Below are positions 16,491 to 26,400 of a stretch of DNA of 64,000 bases, piece by piece. The first letter of the stretch is position 1. Each line of letters opens with the position of its first letter. Both the position numbers and the translations under genes were made by a program. Source of the stretch: Paenibacillus andongensis (GTDB lineage: Bacteria; Bacillota; Bacilli; Paenibacillales; NBRC-103111); assembly GCF_025369935.1 (NCBI RefSeq), contig NZ_CP104467.1:321501-385500 (forward strand), written 5' to 3'. Under the pieces are notes generated by a model, which saw nothing but the letters and a program-made list of their open reading frames with translations, was not told the origin of the DNA and ran no database searches.

Positions 16491-17771
16491 TTATCTTTTA
16501 ATAATCTCAATTTTACGTATTCGATTCTTATCTCTTTCACGCACAATGAATGTCAAAGAGTTATACTGCCATTCTTCATCTATTCTCAATTCTGGCTGCT
16601 TACTGTATAACCATCCACCAATAGAATCCACATTCTCGTCTTGAATGTCAGTTCCTAATACGTAATTCATTTCGTTTAAAGAGGTGATACCATCAACTAG
16701 GTAGTGACCTTCAGCTATGGTCTCTATTTCTTTTAGTTCATCTTTATCGAATTCATCACGAATTTCACCGACAATTTCCTCAAGAATATCTTCAATCGTA
16801 ATCAAACCTGACGTCCCACCGTATTCATCTAAAAGCAAGGCCATATGAACGTTTTCACGCTGCATCTTTTTGAGCAGGGATTTTACCGGCATACCTTCCG
16901 GTATAGTCATTATCGGTTGTAGCAATCCTTTGAAGTTGAAATCTGGGTTATTGAGGTAACTCAAGAAAAATTGCTTTGTGTTTACGAATCCTATGATATG
17001 ATCTTTGCTTTCTTTAGCTACAGGAAAACGAGTGTATTGTTCCTTTGTAATAATGCTCATGTTCTCTTCAAGTGATTTATCCGCGTAAAGGCAAATCATA
17101 TCCGTACGTGGGACCATGATTTCTCGCGCTAACAAATCGTCAAATGAAAATATGCGGTTTACATAACCGTATTCTGATTTATTAATTTTCCCGCTTAAAT
17201 AACTGTCAGATAAAATAATACGAATTTCCTCTTCGGAATGAGCTTCCTCGTGTTCACTTGCAGGTTTGACTCCAAAAATTTTCACAAGCTGGGTGGCCGA
17301 ACCATTTAAGATCCAAATAAAAGGATACATTATTTTATAAAAATAGATGATTAATGGAGCTGTTAAAATAGATATGGCTTCTGCTTTCTGGATGGCTAAC
17401 GTTTTGGGAGCTAGTTCACCAAGCACAACATGGATATATGTAATGGATATAAATGCGATACTAAAAGATAAAATATGAGTTAAGGTTTCACCTATTCCAA
17501 TTGATTCAAACAAGGGACCGAGGAGCTGTTCGACAGTTGGCTCACCTAGCCAACCAAGCCCTAAAGCCGTAATCGTGATACCCAACTGACACGCTGATAA
17601 GTACCCATCCAAGTTAGAGGTAACCGTTTGAACAGCGAACGCATTCTTCTTACCTTCTAAAACCATTTGGTCTACGCGGCTAGGACGAATCCGAATAACA
17701 GCGAATTCTGTAGCGACAAATAGAGCAGTGAGTAAGATAAGAATTACAATTAGTAATAAATTAATAAGCAT
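16491..17771 (-). CDS. CNNM/CorC-type transporter-associated protein (DUF21-CBS-CorC)
   Basis: A 426-residue protein of the YrkA/YhdP (hemolysin-like) family. Residues 1-190 form the DUF21 membrane domain with TALFVATEFAVIRIRPSRV and ITITALGLGWLGEP. Two CBS domains follow (about 205-330), with the typical EIMVPRTDM entry and HMALLLDEYGGTSGLITIED. The C-terminal CorC_HlyC domain (about 345-425) includes VDGITSLNEMN. Relatives are implicated in Mg2+ efflux and tolerance of divalent metals. It is transcribed alone. Confidence 0.88.
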   Translation of the reverse strand: MLINLLLIVILILLTALFVATEFAVIRIRPSRVDQMVLEGKKNAFAVQTVTSNLDGYLSACQLGITITALGLGWLGEPTVEQLLGPLFESIGIGETLTHILSFSIAFISITYIHVVLGELAPKTLAIQKAEAISILTAPLIIYFYKIMYPFIWILNGSATQLVKIFGVKPASEHEEAHSEEEIRIILSDSYLSGKINKSEYGYVNRIFSFDDLLAREIMVPRTDMICLYADKSLEENMSIITKEQYTRFPVAKESKDHIIGFVNTKQFFLSYLNNPDFNFKGLLQPIMTIPEGMPVKSLLKKMQRENVHMALLLDEYGGTSGLITIEDILEEIVGEIRDEFDKDELKEIETIAEGHYLVDGITSLNEMNYVLGTDIQDENVDSIGGWLYSKQPELRIDEEWQYNSLTFIVRERDKNRIRKIEIIKR

Positions 17772-17911
17772 ATTAACCTTCTTTCAGCATTTAGTTTAAT
17801 TCCTTTGCTAGAACCTATAGTTCTGTAACTTTAAATCATGTCAATTAATTTTATCTTTTTTGGAAAAACTTATCAATGTGCTCAAAAAAGCGGGCCTAGT
17901 GCTGGTCATAT

Positions 17912-18418
17912 TTGATGTTACTTGGCTCGAGAGGAGTGAGAAATATTCTATTAAACATATGCTTAGGTTTTATTATCCCTTGGATATTTGGTGTTTTTTT
18001 ATATAAAAAGGCCCCGAACATTGTAATAATCATATTTCCAGTCGCCTCTATTGTCTCTTCATTTATTAACGCAATCGGATTTCATATAGAGTTTTGGGAC
18101 TTCACACCTTTGATTGAAGATGATGAAACGATATCTGCACTTCCCTTTGATATTGGACTGTATCCATTAGCAGCATGCTTAGCAATATATTGGATTGAAG
18201 TTAAGAAAACTAATCACATATTGACCCTAATTACGCTAAGTATCTTATTAACTGGGATTGAGTACATTGGATTCATACTTCATAAAGTTCAATATGGTCA
18301 TGGTTGGAATATTGGCTGGACCTTTGTTTCTTATTTAATAGCTGCAATTACTGCATATGGATACTACGTTCTTGCGAAAAATCATGGGATTAACTTTAAA
18401 GGTAATCAGTCAAGTTGA
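17912..18418 (+). CDS. CBO0543-like integral membrane protein
   Basis: A 168-residue protein with five hydrophobic segments; GFIIPWIFGVFLYKK near the start and FDIGLYPLAACLAIYW resemble the CBO0543 family found in spore-forming Bacillota, whose function is unknown. The start is uncertain: TTG 17912 and ATG 17915 lack a good ribosome site, while GAGAGGAG at 17929-17936 would place initiation at a non-standard codon near 17945. It is monocistronic or leads the TerB gene 116 bp downstream. Confidence 0.6.
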   Translation: MMLLGSRGVRNILLNICLGFIIPWIFGVFLYKKAPNIVIIIFPVASIVSSFINAIGFHIEFWDFTPLIEDDETISALPFDIGLYPLAACLAIYWIEVKKTNHILTLITLSILLTGIEYIGFILHKVQYGHGWNIGWTFVSYLIAAITAYGYYVLAKNHGINFKGNQSS

Positions 18419-18534
18419 AATCCCGAAAATTGAAATCCAAGATTTAATCGATTAAAATCAGCAAATGGACTATTATGGTGAAAAATGCTGCCTAAAGTCA
18501 TACTGTGTTATCAAATTATAGAGGTGGTGCTGAA

Positions 18535-18981
18535 ATGAGTACATTCAAATCATGGTTTTCAAATGCCAAAACAGGCTTGTCGGATCAAGTGAAAAAATTT
18601 AAAAATAAAGATTTTTTGGATGCAGTGGTTGCAGGTTGTGCGATTGTATCGGCGGCTGATGGCAGCATTGGCAATGCAGAAAAGGAAAAAATGATTGGTT
18701 ATATCAGCAGAAGCGAAGAACTTAAAGTATTTGAAGTCAGCGATGTAATTGCTCGCTTTAATCATTTTGCCGGTAACTTTGAGTTTTCGGGCATTATTGG
18801 TAAGCAAGAAGCGCTTAAGGTAATATCCAAATTTAACAATAAGCCAGAAGTTGGCCGCATCATCATTGCGGTATGCTGCGCTATTGGAGCTGCAGACGGA
18901 GATTTTGACGACAATGAGAAGAAAGTTGTTAGAGATATTTGCACAACGCTTAACCTTAATGCTAATGAATTTAGTCTGTAA
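18535..18981 (+). CDS. TerB-family tellurite resistance protein
   Basis: A 148-residue all-helical protein. ATG at 18535 follows GAGGTGG by 7 nt and was preferred over the longer frame from 18505. The duplicated AAD-containing segments (SAADGSIGNAEKEKM and GAADGDFDDNEKKV) are the acidic TerB hallmark, proposed to bind metal ions. TerB proteins link membrane and cytosolic parts of tellurite/stress complexes. The TerD gene follows 122 bp later. Confidence 0.85.
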   Translation: MSTFKSWFSNAKTGLSDQVKKFKNKDFLDAVVAGCAIVSAADGSIGNAEKEKMIGYISRSEELKVFEVSDVIARFNHFAGNFEFSGIIGKQEALKVISKFNNKPEVGRIIIAVCCAIGAADGDFDDNEKKVVRDICTTLNLNANEFSL

Positions 18982-19103
18982 TCATAATGGAGTTAGGTTG
19001 GGATATCACAATTGTTGAGAAAAAGGCTTCCTTGAGTGAAAAAGACAACATTTGAAGTTCCGCCTAAATTAAACTAAATCTTAATAGAACGAGGTCATTA
19101 TCC

Positions 19104-19685
19104 ATGTCAATTTCACTAACAAAAGGTCAAAAAGTAGATTTAACAAAAACAAACCCAGGATTAACGAAAGTTGTTATTGGTTTGGGATGGGATACGAATA
19201 AGTATAGCGGCGGGAAAGACTTCGACTTGGACGCTTCCGCATTTTGTGTAAATGCAAGTGGCAAAGTAGGATCTGAATCTGATTTTATTTTTTATAACAA
19301 TACAAAGAATGCAAACAGTTCTATCGTACATACAGGCGATAATCGTACAGGTGATGGTGATGGAGACGATGAGCAAATCAATGTTGATTTGAGCGCAGTT
19401 CCGGCTGATACGGATAAAATCGCCTTCTGCATTACCATCCATGATGCACAAGCAAGATCTCAGAACTTCGGACAAGTTTCCAACGCCTTTGTACGGATAA
19501 TTAATGAAAGCACTGGCGCAGAATTAATTCGGTTCGATCTTGGCGAGGATTTCTCTATTGAAACAGGTGTTGTAGTCGGGGAATTGTATCGTAATAACGG
19601 TGAGTGGAAATTCAGCGCAATCGGCAGTGGATATAAAGATGGACTTGCTGGGCTAGCTCGTGATTACGGCTTGCAAACATCCTAA
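19104..19685 (+). CDS. terD: TerD-family stress protein
   Basis: A 193-residue TerD-domain protein beginning [15 protein letters not shown]. The Ca2+-binding strands [20 protein letters not shown] and [15 protein letters not shown] are intact, with [13 protein letters not shown] later. TerD proteins occur in tellurite, phage and general-stress loci and are thought to act at the membrane in a calcium-dependent way. TerB lies upstream in the same direction. Other Ter components (TerC, TerA, ATPase) are not in the window. Confidence 0.9.
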   Translation: MSISLTKGQKVDLTKTNPGLTKVVIGLGWDTNKYSGGKDFDLDASAFCVNASGKVGSESDFIFYNNTKNANSSIVHTGDNRTGDGDGDDEQINVDLSAVPADTDKIAFCITIHDAQARSQNFGQVSNAFVRIINESTGAELIRFDLGEDFSIETGVVVGELYRNNGEWKFSAIGSGYKDGLAGLARDYGLQTS

Positions 19686-19784
19686 GAAAATTCAAGAGAT
19701 TGTAGATATGAAAATAAGCCTGTCCTAAAATCAATGAATTGAATTAACCGAAACAATTTAATTAAACTTATAGAAATTAAAAGA

Positions 19785-19820
19785 AGCAGATTAGGAGTTT
19801 TTCCTAGTCTGCATTTTTTT
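19785..19820. terminator. Terminator between terD and the DGQHR gene
   Basis: GCAGATTAGGA / TCCTAGTCTGC stem with a T-rich loop and CATTTTTTT after it. It ends the TerD transcript. Confidence 0.75.
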
Positions 19821-19876
19821 GAATACACTTAAAAAGGTTTATTTAACTAACGCTGTTTAAGTTACTTTTAGGCAAC

Positions 19877-20875
19877 CTAATGTTCGATTAGGATTTGGTT
19901 TAGTATTTCAGAGGCTAGTGTTTTTGAACCTGTTGCGCCACGAATATATCGTAGAGAACTTGATGTAGCCCAGTCGATTCCTTTGATCTTCTTTACAAAC
20001 TTATCAATACGATTGTAGTCAATTTGTTTCTTGTCCTGGGATACACAGGCAGATAAAACTGCTGCTCCGACTATACTCAAGGCATTTAAACATACGATAT
20101 GGGTAATTCTAAATTCTTTGTAATTAGACCATTCATTACTGAAATGATCTTTTAGCGAATTAAAATAGATTAAAGCAAGCATTAGTCTATCGTCTTTTGA
20201 TAACCTGGAGACATGTGGGGATTTAGTCAGTATTTCTAGGAAACGATATAGATTCTGAAGAGTTACATGGCGTTCTGGCGTTCTTTTTCCAGTAATCGTA
20301 GAAATATTATGAAAAGGACTATCGTTGCGTAATGCCAACTCAGTGGCAATCCAGCTTAAATCGTCTGAATGTCGTAGTAAATATTTACTTAGGGAACTGC
20401 CAATTTGTTTACCTTTAGTGTTTATTGTATCAAAAAGTTCAATCTCTTCTTCGTAATCAAGAAAATGGAAAGCGACGAATGGAATGTTAAGTTCAGAATT
20501 TGTTTCTTGTATATAGATTTTAATACCTCCAAGACGGTGCTGCCCATCAAGTAGAGAGGCCTTTCTGTTGCATATGAGTCGTCCGAAGCTTGGCCTTTGT
20601 TTATCATAAGGTACGAATTCCCAACTTGATTCTGAATTTAATAATATTGGAGGAAATAGCGCACTGTCTCCTTTTGATAAGTATGTAGCGAATTCACTAC
20701 ATTTTTTTTGAATCACTGGTCTTTGATATCCCTTACCAGAGGGGTCATCAAAAGGTTTCACGTATATTACTGTTAATGCAGTTGTAGCTAAAATACTACC
20801 AGAATAACATACTTTTCCGCGTTGCTTATATTGAACGACGTTTTCAATAACTAATTGATTAGGTAATTGATTCAT
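19877..20875 (-). CDS. DGQHR-domain protein (DndB-like)
   Basis: A 332-residue protein with DGQHR at residues 110-114, in the context RKASLLDGQHRLGG, and the later ELFDTINTKGKQIGSSLSKYL typical of this superfamily. DndB, the best-known member, is a DNA-binding/ATP-binding regulator of phosphorothioate DNA modification. No dndC, dndD, dndE or sulfur-transfer gene is present here, so this one stands alone. ATG at 20875 was chosen because AAGGAG lies just upstream; the longer frame to 20935 would read through the palindromes. It is divergent from an XRE regulator, suggesting a two-gene self-regulated module. Confidence 0.75.
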   Translation of the reverse strand: MNQLPNQLVIENVVQYKQRGKVCYSGSILATTALTVIYVKPFDDPSGKGYQRPVIQKKCSEFATYLSKGDSALFPPILLNSESSWEFVPYDKQRPSFGRLICNRKASLLDGQHRLGGIKIYIQETNSELNIPFVAFHFLDYEEEIELFDTINTKGKQIGSSLSKYLLRHSDDLSWIATELALRNDSPFHNISTITGKRTPERHVTLQNLYRFLEILTKSPHVSRLSKDDRLMLALIYFNSLKDHFSNEWSNYKEFRITHIVCLNALSIVGAAVLSACVSQDKKQIDYNRIDKFVKKIKGIDWATSSSLRYIRGATGSKTLASEILNQILIEH

Positions 20876-20902
20876 ATCTATAAGTCTCCTTGAAATGGTA
20901 TT

Positions 20903-20952
20903 TATAATATTATAATAGGGTATTATAATACCCATTTACAAATGGTAAATGG
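20903..20952. promoter_or_regulatory. Palindrome cluster between DGQHR and XRE genes
   Basis: Three inverted repeats in 50 bp: TATAATATTATA (20903-20914), the perfect 16-mer GGGTATTATAATACCC (20918-20933), and CCATTTAC-AAATG-GTAAATGG (20932-20952). They are probably operators in the shared promoter region, bound by the XRE protein, the DGQHR protein or both. Confidence 0.6.
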
Positions 20953-21017
20953 TAGTATAGTTCACTTTAACTTATTTATTTACTCACCTACTCTTTAGGA
21001 AGAGAGGTGAGCGGCAT

Positions 21018-21359
21018 TTGAAGATGTTTAAAGAAGTAGCTGATCGTATTCGGTTCTACCGTAAAGTTGCAAATCTAACTCAGGAGCAGTTAAGCGAACT
21101 CGTAGAGATTGACAGATCGTATCTTGGTAAAATTGAACGTGGAGAAATCAATATATCATTAGAAACTATAAGCAGAATTGCCGATGCCTTAAAAATTGAA
21201 CCGATTGAATTATTTGAAAGGCCACTAAAGTCTTATAGAAAAGATAAAAAAGAGGTGTTAGAGAAAATTAATGTTATTCTCGAAAGTCAGACCACGGAAG
21301 AGTTAAAGATGACTTATATAATTTTAAATGACGTGCGTAAGTACAAAGAAATAAGATAA
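21018..21359 (+). CDS. XRE-family transcriptional regulator (controller-protein-like)
   Basis: A 113-residue protein. Residues 5-65 form a Cro/CI-type helix-turn-helix with LTQEQLSELVEIDRSYLGKI and a hydrophobic core similar to restriction-modification controller (C) proteins. The C-terminal part is charged and helical, perhaps for dimerisation. TTG at 21018 is 7 nt from AGAGGTGA and fits better than ATG 21024. It is divergent from the DGQHR gene across a palindrome-rich spacer, so it probably controls both genes. Confidence 0.8.
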   Translation: MKMFKEVADRIRFYRKVANLTQEQLSELVEIDRSYLGKIERGEINISLETISRIADALKIEPIELFERPLKSYRKDKKEVLEKINVILESQTTEELKMTYIILNDVRKYKEIR

Positions 21360-21596
21360 TCCATGTGAGCTCACAATTTATTTAATTTATGGTTAAAGTG
21401 ATAAGGGAAGTGTACCTTTTCAAAAGTATTGTCCATGTTTTTTATTAATGGATAAGTTATAAGGGCATGTAAATATTAAAAATAATCATCATTTTATGGA
21501 AGTAAATTGTCCAACTTATGAATATGTCTAAAAATGTCGAAATAGGTAGTACTAACAAGGGTTTGAAGTGCTTGTACAAAAAAACTACTTTTCATA

Positions 21597-22203
21597 ACTC
21601 GCTCATGCTGTAGTCACTTTGGCCCTATCGGGAAAGGTGATGTACATTGAGCTCTATCAGGATCATAGCGGGGTTACTTATTCGTCAATTACGAAGCAAT
21701 GGGCGATCATTCCCGTGGCCTTAGCTGGTTATTTAACGGCTTCACTCTTTGCTTGGTTCCTGTTCTCAGCTTATTCGAGAGGCAAGCAGCGATTAGGTTT
21801 GCAGGTCATGATTCTCCTATCTGGTCTTTCGTTAGTATTGTTCGTGCGAAATGGTTTCGGAGTCACGTTCTTAGTTGGCTTCATAGCCCTGACAATCATT
21901 ATTCTGGCGCTTACGCCAAAGTGGTTAAGTGATTTCTATTATTTATTGCTCGCTTTCTTATGCTTGGAGGAATCTGTGTTTGGCCCGTTCTCTTTGATCA
22001 TCTATGCATGGGGCAATGCACGGCAAGCGGGTGATGCCACGAATCTGGCACTGCATACCGGTATTCCGGCTATTGTGTGGGCCATTGGGTTTACACTCTT
22101 TGCTTTGTTGTGTGCGAAACAGGCCGTGCAAGCTTTTCTTGGACGAAACAAGCGTGCAAGAAGCTCCAGCCGACAATCACCAACACCATCCTACCGTGAC
22201 TAG
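21597..22203 (+). pseudogene. M50-like membrane metallopeptidase, truncated and missing HExxH
   Basis: The body SGKVMYIELYQDHSGVTYSS and the following membrane segments match M50-family metallopeptidase-like proteins of Paenibacillus. In these an N-terminal segment with a HEFGHA-type zinc motif precedes that point. Here the frame is blocked by TAA just upstream of LAHAVVTLALSG, and the place of the zinc motif reads CATAACTCGCTCATGCT, one base short and without the Glu codon. The intact frame starts only around 21619-21646. The gene has lost its N-terminus, perhaps at a recombination junction with the accessory DNA to the left. Confidence 0.6.
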
Positions 22204-22310
22204 AAGAGAAACCGTCAGAGTGGCGCTTTGTTGTATTCTAGGACGAACTGTGGTAAAATACTCATGCTAGTTGTATAAGGCAAAGAACAGGCAATTGGGG
22301 TGCTAATCAC

Positions 22311-22547
22311 ATGGTAATCTTTATGAAAATTTTGTTAATCATAGCTTCGGTTGGATTAATTGCGATTGTACTTTTACAAAAAGGTAAAAGCGCAGGTTTG
22401 TCCGGTGCCATTTCTGGTGGTGCAGAACACTTATTTGGTAAGCAAAAAGCACGCGGTCTGGAACTATTTTTGTCCCGTTTCACGATGGGGCTTGCTGCTG
22501 CATTTTTCATTCTTTCCATTGTCGTAGCATACGTTGTAAAGGCCTAA
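22311..22547 (+). CDS. secG: Preprotein translocase subunit SecG
   Basis: A 78-residue protein with two membrane segments flanking the conserved [17 protein letters not shown] and [10 protein letters not shown], the standard SecG pattern. It is the small auxiliary subunit of the SecYEG channel. It heads the conserved order secG, carboxylesterase, rnr, smpB, ssrA seen across Bacillales. Confidence 0.95.
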   Translation: MVIFMKILLIIASVGLIAIVLLQKGKSAGLSGAISGGAEHLFGKQKARGLELFLSRFTMGLAAAFFILSIVVAYVVKA

Positions 22548-22562
22548 CACACATAAAACGAT

Positions 22563-22596
22563 AACAGCAGGGGAAATCTACTCCTGCTGTTTTTTC
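22563..22596 (+). terminator. Terminator after secG
   Basis: ACAGCAGG...CCTGCTGT stem followed by TTTTTTCATTTT. Confidence 0.8.
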
Positions 22597-22623
22597 ATTT
22601 TAAATGGATGTTAGGAGTAGGAG

Positions 22624-23427
22624 CTGGTTACCATCGAGAGCAGAATTTACAAGTCGACAGAACCATTCTTTTGGTCAGGAAGTGGAGATAATCAAGAGAC
22701 AGGCATACTGATGATCCATGGGTTCACCGGGTCACCTTCGGAGTTTAGACGGATTGGATATGTACTCAGAGATGAGGGATACACCATCCATGCAGTCAAA
22801 CTTCCAGGACACGGTACCTCACCTGAAGAGATGATACGAACCGGATGGACGGATTGGTATGGGCATGTGCTGGAGAGTTATGACGAACTTGCAGCGAAAT
22901 GCAAAAGCGTTGTTGTTATGGGACATTCCATGGGCGGATTACTCGCCTTGAAGCTGGCTGTGGAACGTCGTGCGGCTGGGGTTGTTTCGCTGGCTACGCC
23001 TATTTTTCTGACATCAAGGAAGTTGGCGCTGGCCGTACTGCTGCAATATTTTATCAAATTTGTAGCCAAGAAGCCCAAACAAGTCTCCACGTTATTAGAT
23101 GAGTCATGTGCATATACCAAAACGCCGATTCGGTGCGTAGTAAGCCTACTAAAGCTGTTAAAACAAGTGAAAAGAATGCTGCCTGAGGTTGAAGCACCGA
23201 TATGGATCGGTCAAGGGAGCAAGGATGGTGTAGTCCATCAGGAAAGCGCAGCTTTTTTACATAAGCGCACTAGTTCACAAGTGAAAGAACTTCGATATTA
23301 CCCAGAGTCATCCCATGGATTGCTGCTGGATCAAGAGAGAGAGCTTATCTACGCCGATATAACTGCGTTTATCCTTTCCCTGAAAGTGGCATACTATGGA
23401 GTAAAGGAAACAAGTACGGCGCATTAG
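22624..23427 (+). CDS. Carboxylesterase (Est30/YvaK family)
   Basis: An alpha/beta hydrolase with oxyanion segment HGFTGSPSEFRR, nucleophile elbow GHSMGGLL and C-terminal SSHGLLLDQE carrying the catalytic His. The first ATG in frame (22711) would begin right at MIHGFTG and delete the first strand. Conserved-looking residues continue upstream (RIYKSTEPFFWSGSGDN...) to a TAG at 22618. No ATG, GTG or TTG exists in that interval, but CTG at 22624 has AGGAG 6 nt upstream, so initiation at CTG or another rare codon is proposed. In the secG-rnr cluster this is the usual YvaK-type esterase. Confidence 0.8.
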   Translation: MVTIESRIYKSTEPFFWSGSGDNQETGILMIHGFTGSPSEFRRIGYVLRDEGYTIHAVKLPGHGTSPEEMIRTGWTDWYGHVLESYDELAAKCKSVVVMGHSMGGLLALKLAVERRAAGVVSLATPIFLTSRKLALAVLLQYFIKFVAKKPKQVSTLLDESCAYTKTPIRCVVSLLKLLKQVKRMLPEVEAPIWIGQGSKDGVVHQESAAFLHKRTSSQVKELRYYPESSHGLLLDQERELIYADITAFILSLKVAYYGVKETSTAH

Positions 23428-23464
23428 AAGCTAGGCTCAACAACAACAAGAAGGTGAAGAGAGT

Positions 23465-26400
23465 ATGACGACAGATAAAGAAATCATAAGTTTGATGCAA
23501 GAAGAGGCTTATAAGCCTATGTCCTATAAAGAACTTGAGAAATATTTTGGGATTGAGAGTGCAAATGAGTTTAAGGATTTTATTAAATTGTTGAATCAAT
23601 TAGAGGAAAGTGGTCACATTGTCAGAGGCGGAAATGACCGCTACGGCGTTCCTGAACGAATGAATTTGGTGAGAGGTAAGCTGCAGGCACATGCCAAAGG
23701 CTTCGGATTTTTAATTCCAGATGATCGGGACCACCCGGATGTATACATTAATGCCCATGATCTAAATACCGCGATGAATGGCGACATTGTCTTCGTCAAG
23801 ATAACCGCGAGGAGTCAAGGCGGAGGCCGGCTGGAAGGCGAAGTCGTGCGAGTTATTACGCGTGCGAATACGCAAATTGTTGGTGTTTTTCAGAGTCAGG
23901 AGACGTTTGGTTTCGTTATCGCGGATGATAAGCGTGTGTCTCGGGACATTTTCATCCCTCAGCATGCCTTCATGGGCGCTGTTACGGGGCAAAAAGTTGT
24001 CGTCAAGATTGTAAACTATCCAGAGGGACGTTCTGCTGCTGAAGGAGAAATTATCGAGATCCTTGGCCACAAAGATGATCCAGGTGTTGATATTTTGGCT
24101 ATCGTACGTAAACACCAACTGCCAGAGGCTTTCCAAGAGGACGTTCTGGCGGAGGCAGATGCCGCACCGGATTCCATTACGGAAGAAGAAATTATTGGTC
24201 AAGGACGGCGGGATCTTCGTTCTAAGCGTATTGTAACGATTGACGGTGAAGATGCGAAAGACTTGGATGACGCGGTAAACGTGGAGCTTTTGGAAAATGG
24301 CAACTTCCGTTTGGGTGTGCATATTGCCGATGTGAGCTATTATGTGCGGGAAGGCACTGCATTGGATATTGAAGCCTATAATCGCGGCTGCTCCGTGTAT
24401 TTGACTGATCGTGTTATTCCAATGCTGCCTCATAGATTATCTAACGGGATATGCTCGCTCAATCCACGTGTAGATCGTTTAACCATGTCTTGCGAGATGG
24501 AGTTCGATGAGAATCTAAAAGTGGTAAACCACGAAATTTTCACGAGTGTTATTAAAACTAGTGAACGCATGACGTATACGAATGTACGTAAGCTTCTGAC
24601 AGGTGAAGCAGAGCCGGACATTGTTGAAAAATATGCCTATTTGATGGAAGATTTCAAACGAATGGAAGAGCTGGCTGCAAGGCTGCGTTCCAGACGGATG
24701 AAGCGCGGAGCGATTGATTTTGACTTCGAGGAGTCTAAAATTATCGTTGATTCCGAAGGCAAACCTACGGATATTGTAAAAAGAGAACGTTCCGTCGCTG
24801 AAATGATGATCGAAGAATTCATGCTGGCTGCGAATGAAACGGTTGCTGAGCATTTTTCATGGATGAAAGTACCTTTCTTATACCGTGTTCATGAAGACCC
24901 TGATTCTGAGAAGCTGATGAATTTCATGGAGTTTGTAACGAACTTCGGGTATTCCGTTAAAGGCAAAGGGAATTCCGTACATCCACGGGCTTTGCAGGCG
25001 CTTTTGGAAGAGATTAAAGGGACTCCCGAAGAGACGGTTCTTAGTAAAATTATGCTTCGCTCCATGAAACAGGCTCGCTATGATGCGCAGAGTTTGGGGC
25101 ATTTCGGCTTGGCGGCGGAATTTTATTCGCACTTTACATCGCCAATTCGTCGTTACCCGGATTTAATTATTCATCGAGTGATTCGTGAGGTGCTGGAAAG
25201 CGGCGGTACGCTATCTGATAAGCGTCATGAATATTTGTCATCACGGATGAGTGATATTGCGCAGCAATCCTCGGAGCGTGAGCGAGTTGCGGTCGATGCG
25301 GAACGTGAGACGGAAGCGTTGAAGAAAGCTCAGTACATGCTGGATAAAGTCGGCGAGGAATTCGAAGGTATTATCTCCAGCGTTACCGGTTTCGGTATGT
25401 TCGTGGAGCTCGACAATACGGTTGAAGGCTTGATTCGCCTTAGCGATTTGACTGACGATTATTATAATTTCCATGAGAGACAGTTTGCTCTCATCGGTGA
25501 ACGTACGTCCAAGATCTATCGAATCGGGGATGAAATCAAGATTCGCGTAGCTCGTGTCAATATGGATGAGCATACGATTGATTTTGAACTGCTCGATATG
25601 AAGCCTCGCAAAGAGGGCGGGTTTAGTCGCGGCGGCGGTGGAGGAAAGCCTCCCTTCAAGGGGGCGGCTGGATTTAAGGGCTTCAGAGGTGGATCCAACA
25701 AAGGCAAACCCGAAAAAGGTAAGGGCGGATTTGCCGATAAAGGCAAAGGTGGCTATGCGAAAAATCAGGGTGCTGGTGGTGGAGAGCGTGGCAAAGATAG
25801 AGCCGGAGCTGGTGGTACGGGTGAAGGTAAGGGAAGAGCTGAGAGAGTTGGACGTGGCGGGGCTGAAGGAGTAGGTCAAGGGCGTGGAGCTCGAGGAGCT
25901 GCTGAGGGAGTAGGTCAAGGGCGTGGAGCTCGAGGGGCGGCTGAAGGAGTAGGTCAAGGACGTGGCGGAGCTCGAGGAGCGACTGAAGGAATAGGTCAAG
26001 AGCGTGGAGCGGGACGTGCTGCAGGAGGCGCAGCTCGTAGGATTGAAGCCGCAGCGCGTGCTGATGGCGGAGCAGGGCAAGGGCGCGGTGAAGATTCTGG
26101 ACGCGCAGAAGGTGGAGTATGGCGTGCAGAGGGCGGCTCAGGCCAGGGCAAATCGCGGCGCGGGAAGGCTGGGAGCACGCCGTGGAGCGAGAAGCGCGGC
26201 CGAGGTGGAGCTGGCCGCGGCAAAGCGGGCGGTCCTAAGCTGAGCGAAGGCGGCAGCTTGAGCGCAAGGCTTGAATCTGTCGGCGCGGGGCGGACAGAGA
26301 GCGGTGTTGCCCGCGGCGAAAGTAAGCGCGGCCGCGGTGGGATTGCGCTTGGGGGCGAAGCCCAAGCGGGTGGCGGTTCGTCTGCTGAGCGCAGCGCAGG

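Noticed and set aside
16404..16644. Two overlapping plus-strand frames across the second twin terminator
   Set aside because: They read through a strong hairpin and lie antisense to the CNNM gene end.
18535..19685. A full tellurite resistance operon
   Set aside because: Only TerB and TerD family genes are present; TerC, TerA and the associated biosynthetic genes are absent from the window.
19877..21359. A complete phosphorothioation (dnd) system
   Set aside because: Only a DndB-like protein is present; no cysteine desulfurase, PAPS-reductase-like, or ATPase/nuclease partner genes lie nearby.
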